From assembly GCA_017622055.1 (NCBI GenBank), contig JAGARY010000437.1, forward strand, positions 1 to 10,736: 10,736 bases of DNA. The letters are read 5' to 3'. Position numbers and translations under genes: made by a program. The notes under the pieces were generated by a model. It saw only the letters and a program-made list of their open reading frames with translations, was not told where the DNA came from and made no database searches. This DNA is from Treponema sp. (GTDB taxonomy: Bacteria > Spirochaetota > Spirochaetia > Treponematales > Treponemataceae). Within the stretch, counting starts at the first letter, position 1; every line of letters starts with the position of its first letter. Shown piece after piece: positions 1-5,932 of this stretch.

Positions 1-389
1 ATATTTCCTGTTACTGTTCCTAAAAGTCCTAACAAAGTTGCAATATTCGCAATTGTTCCCAAAGTTGTAAGCAAATGTTCATAAGAAGGAACTTCTAAAT
101 CCATTTGAGTTTCCACAACTTCACGCAAATCTTTTTCTTGTAAATCGCGACCTTGAATTGCTTTTAAAATAATATTTGCAACTGGAGTTTCTGCTTCACG
201 ACAAAGTCTAACACACGAATCAAAATCGTTGTTTTTCATAAAAGCAAGAACATTTTGCAATAAAGATTTATCACGTTTTTTTGTACTAGCAAAATAAATC
301 AAACGATTAATAATAATATATGTAGCAATTACTCCACACAAAATAATTGGAATCATAATAATTCCACCAGATTTCAAAGTTTGTAACAT
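1..389 (-). CDS. MotA/TolQ/ExbB-family proton channel protein (partial, C-terminus beyond window)
   Basis: I translated this by hand from the ATG at 387-389; 129 codons fit before the left edge. The N-terminus has a GG-x-I-M-I-P-I pattern followed by a hydrophobic segment at about residues 9-28, as in ExbB and TolQ. A basic cytoplasmic stretch follows. Residues about 107-128 read LGTIANIATLLGLLGTVTGN, the hallmark second membrane segment of the family (compare the LLGLLGTV-x-G core). Members form inner-membrane pentamers that use the ion gradient to drive a periplasm-spanning partner (ExbD/TonB, TolR/TolA or MotB). Which subfamily this is cannot be settled from the N-terminal third; the short N-terminus favours ExbB/TolQ over MotA. 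An ideal AAGGAG ribosome binding site (396-401) sits 6 bases before the ATG. An ExbD/TolR partner would be expected just beyond the left edge. Confidence 0.93.
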   Translation of the reverse strand, partial: MLQTLKSGGIIMIPIILCGVIATYIIINRLIYFASTKKRDKSLLQNVLAFMKNNDFDSCVRLCREAETPVANIILKAIQGRDLQEKDLREVVETQMDLEVPSYEHLLTTLGTIANIATLLGLLGTVTGN

Positions 390-406
390 ATTTTTCTCCT
401 TGTGAA

Positions 407-422
407 GGGCAACAGGTTGCCC
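407..422 (-). promoter_or_regulatory. GGGCAAC-N2-GTTGCCC inverted repeat in the leader of the ExbB-like gene
   Basis: Perfect 7-bp arms flank a 2-base centre. The repeat sits 6 bases upstream of the AAGGAG ribosome binding site and just downstream of a TATAAA box (427-432). As DNA it could be a dimeric operator at the transcription start; as RNA it could form a hairpin at the 5' end of the message. It lacks a following T-run in the gene direction, so it does not look like a terminator. The repeat is seen directly; its role is inferred. Confidence 0.45.
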
Positions 423-426
423 TTGT

Positions 427-455
427 TTTATAGGAAAGCGTTAAAAAAATTGCGA
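427..455 (-). promoter_or_regulatory. Possible promoter for the ExbB-like gene
   Basis: On the minus strand a TATAAA box (427-432) lies 17 bases downstream of TCGCAA (450-455), a poor -35 box that matches TTGACA at 3 of 6 positions. The -35 box falls inside the preceding hairpin. Transcription would start near 420, at the edge of the GGGCAAC inverted repeat, giving a leader of about 30 bases. A gene separated from its upstream neighbour by a terminator needs its own promoter, which is the main argument. Confidence 0.3.
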
Positions 456-466
456 AAGCAATTTTT
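443..466 (-). terminator. Probable intrinsic terminator after the outer-membrane barrel gene
   Basis: The minus strand reads AAAAATTGC, TTTC, GCAATTTTT, then two more T: a 9-bp stem with a 4-base loop running into a 7-T tract (443-449). It lies about 40 bases past the stop codon at 508. The stem is AT-rich, so it may be weak alone. An outer set of pairs (AGGA at 432-435 with TCCT at 473-476, and AAGC with GCTT) could extend the structure to 432-476. The plus strand has only a 5-T run, so the minus direction fits better. Confidence 0.6.
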
Positions 467-470
467 AGCT

Positions 471-500
471 TATCCTGTGCAAGCCACTGGCGGCCGGTGT
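471..500. other. GC-rich palindromic patch downstream of the barrel gene
   Basis: Nineteen of 30 bases are G or C (63%), in a strongly AT-rich setting. It contains the odd palindrome GCCACTGGC (483-491), the palindrome CGGCCG (491-496), and a CACTGG/CCGGTG pairing (485-499) with one G-U wobble when read on the plus strand. It codes for nothing I can support. It may be the end of a dispersed repeat that also takes in the hairpins at 407-476, but only one copy lies in this window. Confidence 0.4.
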
Positions 501-507
501 TCAATTC

Positions 508-2139
508 CTAGAATATATACTTTATTGAAAGTGTTGCAGAACCGCTTCTTCCAACATAATTTCCTGCATATAATCTAGTTTGTCCTGTAAACAATTTTAC
601 CATATCATTTGCATTTAGCATAATTCTAACAGATTTTGAAATTGTAACAAAGGCTTCAAAATCAATTGTTGGAACATATTCTAATGCAGCCACAATTGGG
701 ATTCCAGCAGAAAGGGAAGTTCCCCATAATAAATTATCGTCTTGGAATGAAATATCTAAACTAACATGTTGTCCAGCTTCAAATGAAGGAACATAAAACC
801 AATTAGATTTCCATTTCCCAGTTAAAGAAAAAATCTTGTATTTATAAGAAACACTAAATTCTGTAGCCAAAGTTTGCCGTGTAAGTTTTGAATAACCATA
901 TAAACCACTACCCAACATATTTGAATAATCAACATCCCAAACACCATTATTAAGTGCAGTTTGTTTATATTCTACAAAAGCTTTTCCTGTAAAAGAGGAT
1001 TTAATTGGCAAAACAAGTTCAAAGGCTCCAAACCAATCAGATTGTTCTTGTGGAATTTGATTAAATGCAGAAAACTTACAATCAATTTCTTTATTTAATA
1101 TTGAAGTTGGCTGTGATTTAAGTCCACCATACAGAGCAATCGTTGTATTTCTTGAAGAAAAATATGATGGAAGATTTAAAGAGAAACTTACAGTAAAAGG
1201 AACAATCACTTGATTTTCTGCCAATTGATTTCCAAATACAATTCCCACATCTCCATTCACACCAAAAATTTCATTTTTCCAACCAAAAGCAGCCTGAACA
1301 AAACCTCTATTTAAAGTTTTTGAATCATCAAAAATATCACTTGTATCAACATTCAACAAATATTGCCCATTTAATCCAGCAGTGAATCCAAAATCAGACC
1401 ATTTTACAAAAAAGTTTGGTTCTAAGTCAAAAATGTTTAATTCAGTTTCCCATCTTGGAATTGACGAAATTGCTTCAGCATTTTTTGTAGCATCCAAATA
1501 TCTGTTATAATAAGAAAGATTTACATTTGTACCAATTGAAAAATTTGGAAGAGGATTCCATGAAATCTGAGAAAAACCATACAATTTATTTTGATTTATA
1601 GAAGAAAAGTTTTCTTGTTGAGATTGCAAACCAGTTCCTATTGTTTCAAAAGCACCTTGCAAATCTAGTTTTAAAGTATCAAATGTGAATGTTTTTTCCA
1701 AATTAATTTTAGTATTTCTGTCAGAATATCCACTTAATAAAGAATGATTTGCATAACCGTAAGCCGAATCGTGTGTAAAATTCAGAGCTAAAGGATTTTT
1801 TTCATCAATTTGAAAAAGATTAAACTCCCCAAGTAAAATTCCAGGATAGCCACCTCCAATTAATCCATCTCCATGCATTTTTATTGGTTCTTGCAACAAT
1901 GAAGGTTGATATTTATTTTCTGGAATATCTTCTTCTGGCAAAACTGGAACAATATCTTCGGAAGATGGAGGTAAATCAACTACAACTTCAAAATTTGGTA
2001 AAGAATCCTTTTCTGCCGAAACATTATAACCAGAAACTTCAGTAACAACTTCTGGAAGTTCAATTTTTGCTTCTTGTGCAAAAAGATTTGTCATAAGGAA
2101 AACACTTGTAAAAATCACAATACTACAATTCTTTTTCAT
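508..2139 (-). CDS. Predicted outer-membrane beta-barrel protein with TonB-box-like N-terminus
   Basis: This is a 543-residue protein of no family I can name. Residues 1-21 form a signal peptide (MKKN, hydrophobic core, NLFA before QEAK). Residues about 28-35 (LPEVVTEV) resemble a TonB box. A Pro/Glu/Asp-rich linker follows at about 47-77. From about residue 90 to the end the chain has alternating hydrophobic/polar stretches rich in Tyr, Phe, Asn and Ser. It ends in SIKYIF, with the terminal Phe typical of barrels inserted by the BAM machinery. There is no room for a normal plug of about 130 residues between the linker and the first strands. The frame opens further upstream at a TTG (2160), but I chose the ATG at 2139: it gives a clean signal peptide and lies 6 bases after AAGGCGAG. 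It begins 36 bases after the TPR gene, so the two are probably co-transcribed. It may be a TonB-dependent-receptor-like transporter or a porin. Confidence 0.82.
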   Translation of the reverse strand: MKKNCSIVIFTSVFLMTNLFAQEAKIELPEVVTEVSGYNVSAEKDSLPNFEVVVDLPPSSEDIVPVLPEEDIPENKYQPSLLQEPIKMHGDGLIGGGYPGILLGEFNLFQIDEKNPLALNFTHDSAYGYANHSLLSGYSDRNTKINLEKTFTFDTLKLDLQGAFETIGTGLQSQQENFSSINQNKLYGFSQISWNPLPNFSIGTNVNLSYYNRYLDATKNAEAISSIPRWETELNIFDLEPNFFVKWSDFGFTAGLNGQYLLNVDTSDIFDDSKTLNRGFVQAAFGWKNEIFGVNGDVGIVFGNQLAENQVIVPFTVSFSLNLPSYFSSRNTTIALYGGLKSQPTSILNKEIDCKFSAFNQIPQEQSDWFGAFELVLPIKSSFTGKAFVEYKQTALNNGVWDVDYSNMLGSGLYGYSKLTRQTLATEFSVSYKYKIFSLTGKWKSNWFYVPSFEAGQHVSLDISFQDDNLLWGTSLSAGIPIVAALEYVPTIDFEAFVTISKSVRIMLNANDMVKLFTGQTRLYAGNYVGRSGSATLSIKYIF

Positions 2140-2145
2140 ATTTTT

Positions 2146-2153
2146 CTCGCCTT
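2146..2153 (-). promoter_or_regulatory. Ribosome binding site fixing the barrel-protein start at 2139
   Basis: AAGGCGAG lies 6 bases before the ATG. The same spacing and the same AAAAAT spacer occur before the ExbB-like gene. The alternative TTG start at 2160 lies upstream of this site and would put charged residues ahead of the signal peptide. Confidence 0.7.
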
Positions 2154-2175
2154 TTATCAATTTTTAAAATTTTTA

Positions 2176-4509
2176 TTATCTATTTTTCTGTAATTTTTTT
2201 ACATTTTTTGCATAATCTGTATTTGGATACAAATTAATCAATAATTGAGCAGTTTCTTCTGCATCAGAAAACATTCCAGCCAAATTAAAACATTCAGTTC
2301 CCAAATACAAAGTTTCGGCAGGTTTTATTTTATCAGTTACACGATAAAACTCTGTTGCCTGTAAAAACATATCTGCTGCATTTTTATATTCATTTTTATT
2401 TTTGTAATAATGAGCCAAATTTTCATAATTCTGAGCTTTATAGTAAGTTTCAGAATCTGAAGTTTGTAATTTTACTAACTCATTAGCCAAATTAAAAGCT
2501 TCCTGACTTTCTGAATTATTTTTCATATACAAAGCAACTAATTCTGTACCTAAAATTCTTCCTTTCACAGAATTATTTCCCACCTTTGTATATTCTGCAT
2601 ATTTTTTTGCAATTTCTTTATCTGTTCCAGAAACAATTTTGTTCAATTCTTTTTGTTTTTCCACAATTCCATCACTTACAACTTGCTCTGGATATTTTTT
2701 TATAAGTAAATTTGCAGTTTCAAGAGCGGCTCCATAATCTTGCAAATCATACAAAATAAAAACTAAATTTTTGTAAGATGCATATTCATAAGTGCAATCT
2801 GGATAAGATTTTACAATTGTGTTACACATCATTAATGCATTTTGCTTTTTCCCATTTTTCAAATAACAATCAGAACAGTAATACATTGCCGCTGGTAAAT
2901 TTTCATCATTTGGGAATTTATAAATGAAATCATAAAAACAATCTTCTGCTTTATCATATTCTTTTAAAGAATAATACAAATGAGCCTGCTGAAATAAAGC
3001 TTGTGGTGCATATTCATTTTTTGGAAATTTTGTATATATTGAAGTATAAACAGAATGAGCCTTTGAATAATCTTTATTATTTTCATAAAGTTTTGCCAAA
3101 GTAAAAATTGCATTCATATTCTTTTCTGAAAAATCTTTTGTATATGGTTGCAAAACATTTATAGCTTTTTGATAATCTGCAAAATCTGAATAGATTTCTG
3201 CAACAAAAATTGCCATTTTTACTTTTTCATTATAATCTTTTGTTAAATCAAGCAATTTTTCAGAAAGTTCAATCACTTTTTCTTTATTTTGCAAATTAAT
3301 GGCATTTCGGATGCTGTATTGATAAGCTAATTTTTCATATTTACTATTAATGATTTTTTTTCTGTTGACATTGTTCAAATAATCGTCAAAAGAAGCCAAA
3401 GAATTTTCACACAAATTAATGGAAAATTCAGCATAACCTTTGTAAAACATTGCCAAATATTCATCATTTGGATTTTTCTTCAAAAATGATTCAAAATAAG
3501 AGATTGCTTTTTTCCAATTCTTTAAATTTATACAATTTAATCCACTCAAATAATCAGCATAGTCATTTTTTACAGATTGAGAAATCTTTAAACTTTTTGA
3601 AAAATCTTTTTGATAGAAACTTTCAATTGCCAAAGAAATTTTATACAAATCTTGCAAATAAGTTTTATTTTCCAAAAGTTTTATAACTGAATTGTATTTT
3701 GATAAATTGAAATTTGCCAAAGCAGCAAAATAAATTGCATTATCATTTTTTTGTACAATTTTATCAAAGGCTGGTAAAATTTCATTCCAATTTTCTGTCA
3801 TTGCAAAATATCGAATTAATAAAGCGTAATAAGAATCTTGTAAATTCTGATTATCACTACTTTTTACTTTTGATTCAATTCTTTGTAATATTTCAAAACT
3901 TTCTTTAAGCTCGCCATTTTCAAGCAATTTTTTTGCAAGATAATATTCAGCTAAAACAGAATCATTTATTTCTAAAAGTTCTTTATAAGTTTCTGCTCCA
4001 AAATCATCTTCATTAAATTTACTCAAAAGTTTTTCAGTTTTTTTCTTGTTTCCAGTATTGTTGTAACAAATAAACAATTTTTTTAATGATTCAACATAAT
4101 CATTTTTTGCATAATTATTTCCATTAGAAATAATAAATTCATACAAAGTAATTGCTTTTTCAAATTCTTGAATTAAAAAATAACATCTGGCGGCATACAA
4201 AATACTTTCATAATAATAATGATTTTCTGTATTCTGACTTACTTTATAAAAACATTCTAAAGCCTGATTATATTTTTTTTGATAATAAAAACACTGCCCT
4301 TTTATAAATTCACATTCAGACAACAATTCAGAGGATGGAAACTTTTGAGCCAATTGATTAATAAACTGAATTGAAGAATCATAAATGCCATTATTAAAAG
4401 CATAAACAACTTGATTATACAAAGATTTTTCAGTAACTTCGTTTTCTTTTGCAAAACCAAAATTACACAAAATAAAAAGGGATAAAACTAATACTAATAA
4501 TTTTTTCAT
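2176..4509 (-). CDS. Exported tetratricopeptide-repeat (TPR) protein
   Basis: This is a 777-residue protein. Residues 1-20 are a signal peptide (MKKLLVLVLSLF..., FGFA before KENE). There is no proper lipobox, since Cys15 is preceded by F-I-L. The remainder is alpha-helical repeats. Clear TPR-like units occur at about 30-130, 317-385, 431-608 and 690-765, with the usual A/G-x-x-Y...Y-x-x-A pattern and recurrent FP-x-(N/S/K) turns. The block at about 500-610 (KFPNDENLPAAMYYCSDCYL) resembles the YbgF/BamD style of TPR found in the Tol-Pal and BAM envelope systems. It has no catalytic motif, so it is probably a periplasmic scaffold for protein-protein contacts. It sits 41 bases after the orphan exported gene and 36 bases before the barrel gene. 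Its ribosome binding site is weak (AAAAGAAAA), which suggests coupling to or low expression relative to its neighbours. The gene is strikingly Lys/Asn/Tyr-rich, in line with low GC. Confidence 0.87.
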   Translation of the reverse strand: MKKLLVLVLSLFILCNFGFAKENEVTEKSLYNQVVYAFNNGIYDSSIQFINQLAQKFPSSELLSECEFIKGQCFYYQKKYNQALECFYKVSQNTENHYYYESILYAARCYFLIQEFEKAITLYEFIISNGNNYAKNDYVESLKKLFICYNNTGNKKKTEKLLSKFNEDDFGAETYKELLEINDSVLAEYYLAKKLLENGELKESFEILQRIESKVKSSDNQNLQDSYYALLIRYFAMTENWNEILPAFDKIVQKNDNAIYFAALANFNLSKYNSVIKLLENKTYLQDLYKISLAIESFYQKDFSKSLKISQSVKNDYADYLSGLNCINLKNWKKAISYFESFLKKNPNDEYLAMFYKGYAEFSINLCENSLASFDDYLNNVNRKKIINSKYEKLAYQYSIRNAINLQNKEKVIELSEKLLDLTKDYNEKVKMAIFVAEIYSDFADYQKAINVLQPYTKDFSEKNMNAIFTLAKLYENNKDYSKAHSVYTSIYTKFPKNEYAPQALFQQAHLYYSLKEYDKAEDCFYDFIYKFPNDENLPAAMYYCSDCYLKNGKKQNALMMCNTIVKSYPDCTYEYASYKNLVFILYDLQDYGAALETANLLIKKYPEQVVSDGIVEKQKELNKIVSGTDKEIAKKYAEYTKVGNNSVKGRILGTELVALYMKNNSESQEAFNLANELVKLQTSDSETYYKAQNYENLAHYYKNKNEYKNAADMFLQATEFYRVTDKIKPAETLYLGTECFNLAGMFSDAEETAQLLINLYPNTDYAKNVKKLQKNR

Positions 4510-4550
4510 AATTTTCTTTTAATACGTAATATTTTTAAATTTGATAAATC

Positions 4551-5906
4551 CTACTGAGGAAAAAATTGTTCAGAAGATTTTACTCTTGTTAAATAAACAA
4601 AATCATCTTGATAAATGTTACAGAATTCTTCAATAGAAATCCCTCTTCCATTCATAAAAACATAAACTCCAAAACTTCCATCTGTGGCAAAATATGGCAA
4701 GAAAGCAACACAATCATTAAAAGCCTTTACTTCAGGAGTTACTGTTCTGTCTGTTCCACGAATTGCACCAAAATAAATTGTTCCTGGTTCAAGATTTGCC
4801 AACACATAAAAAAGTGATTTTAGAACTGGCACAGAGTATCCAGAATTTTCTACAAAAGTTACAATATTTTCAGCACCAAAACTTGAAATGCTTGACGCAA
4901 AAGGATTAATTGTTACATCAACTCCAGATTGATTAAATTTATATGTTTTTCCTGTGTAAACAGAAATTACAGCCGAAGCAAGATTACGAATCCAATCTAA
5001 AGAAAAGAACAAATTATATTTTTGAGAAAGAGAACCTTGCAAACCAGTTTCTTTTACTTGAACAGTCTCTTGCAAAAGAGGTTCCCTTTTTATTCGTCCA
5101 CCAGCAATTGGTTCAACCAAACCATCTGCAATCCATTTTACAAAACCTGCAGAAGAAAGCATCATTCTTGAATCTTCTGTGTGAATTCCTTCAAAAGGTT
5201 TTCCAGAAGAGATTTGAACTAAATCACTATTTTCGTCATACATTGCATTTGGAGCATACAGAATTCCTGGTAATCTTTCTTGAATTACAGCTGCCATTTG
5301 TAAAACACTGTGATACAAAGTTTGATCAACAGTAACATAATTCCAAGGCAATGAATGTTTTGTAATATTTGTAACTTTATCAAAAGAAGCAGAATAAAAA
5401 GTTGTAAAAGGCACGCCTGTTGGAACACCTTTTGCAGCATAATTTCCAAAAATTACTAAATCTGCAAAGGCTGTTTTTCCACTTGGAGTAAACTGAACAA
5501 AAACTTCGCTATCTTTTTGAAAATAATAGCGCATTCTTAAGATTTTATCTGTTCGTTTATCTTTGATTAAAACCCAACTTCCAGGAGCATCACCAGGATA
5601 AACATCCTGTTCAACAGTTTCTTTTCCTGTGTCAGAATAAACATCAACTTTTATTTTTGTTTGAGGAGACACAAAAATGTTATATGTTGAATCAGATTCT
5701 TCTAATCTTACCTGAAATTTTTCACCAGCAGGATTGTTGTGAATTTCTGGTAAATTCATTCTAACTGCAGAAAGAGGAGCTTCAAACCACTTTTCCACAA
5801 GGGTTTTTCTAATTTCCGAAGAATCTGAAAAATTCCAATTTGTGTTAGCCGCAAAAATAGGAGAAAAACAAAATAAAACTAGTAAAAAACAAAATATTTT
5901 TTTCAT
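4551..5906 (-). CDS. Exported protein of unknown function
   Basis: I do not recognise this 451-residue protein. Residues 1-19 form a signal peptide (MKKIFC, hydrophobic core, SPIFA before ANT). Residues about 50-150 look like beta-sandwich material, with alternating polar/hydrophobic strands and a W-V-L-I-K-D-K-R turn. Residues about 195-265 are more helical and include SSAGFVKWIADGLVEP. The end, about 395-440, reads DCVAFLPYFATDG then FGVYVFMNGRGISIEEF, faintly like the last strands of an NlpC/P60-type fold but without the catalytic His. There is no second membrane segment, so it should be periplasmic or on the envelope surface. The frame opens at a TTG (5924), but that lies upstream of the GGAGGA site; the ATG at 5906 is the better start. 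It begins 26 bases after the activase stop and precedes the TPR gene by 41 bases, so it probably belongs to the same transcript. Confidence 0.82.
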   Translation of the reverse strand: MKKIFCFLLVLFCFSPIFAANTNWNFSDSSEIRKTLVEKWFEAPLSAVRMNLPEIHNNPAGEKFQVRLEESDSTYNIFVSPQTKIKVDVYSDTGKETVEQDVYPGDAPGSWVLIKDKRTDKILRMRYYFQKDSEVFVQFTPSGKTAFADLVIFGNYAAKGVPTGVPFTTFYSASFDKVTNITKHSLPWNYVTVDQTLYHSVLQMAAVIQERLPGILYAPNAMYDENSDLVQISSGKPFEGIHTEDSRMMLSSAGFVKWIADGLVEPIAGGRIKREPLLQETVQVKETGLQGSLSQKYNLFFSLDWIRNLASAVISVYTGKTYKFNQSGVDVTINPFASSISSFGAENIVTFVENSGYSVPVLKSLFYVLANLEPGTIYFGAIRGTDRTVTPEVKAFNDCVAFLPYFATDGSFGVYVFMNGRGISIEEFCNIYQDDFVYLTRVKSSEQFFPQ

Positions 5907-5916
5907 ATTAATTGAT

Positions 5917-5922
5917 TCCTCC
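5917..5922 (-). promoter_or_regulatory. Ribosome binding site fixing the orphan exported protein start at 5906
   Basis: GGAGGA, the strongest Shine-Dalgarno sequence in the window, lies 10 bases before the ATG at 5904-5906. It falls inside the longer reading from TTG at 5924, which argues against that upstream start. It is within the 26-base gap after the activase stop, so this gene can be translated independently even if co-transcribed. Confidence 0.75.
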
Positions 5923-5932
5923 AAATTTTCTA

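Noticed and set aside
484..497. The minus strand shares the 12-mer CGGCCGCCAGTG with common cloning-vector polylinkers (from memory), raising the idea of vector contamination
   Set aside because: The flanking bases on both sides do not match the polylinker as I recall it, and the genes on both sides look native. A vector screen would settle it.
307..504. A 65-codon minus-strand open frame spanning the ExbB-like start and the palindromic patch
   Set aside because: It overlaps the ExbB-like coding start out of frame, has no ribosome binding site, and reads through the hairpins. It is a chance frame.
2155..2175. A/T-rich inverted repeat between the TPR and barrel genes as a terminator
   Set aside because: It contains only A-T pairs in a homopolymer-like stretch, without a stable GC stem, and the gap is just 36 bases.
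2176..4509. Possible lipoprotein signal in the TPR protein (Cys15)
   Set aside because: The residues before the Cys are F-I-L, without the small residue needed at -1, and a good signal peptidase I site (GFA before KE) follows.
3450..5335. Several plus-strand open frames opposite the TPR and orphan exported genes (3450-3686, 3714-3908, 4608-4817, 4943-5335)
   Set aside because: They are antisense to well-supported genes, carry low-complexity Leu/Phe/Asn/Gln composition and lack ribosome binding sites.
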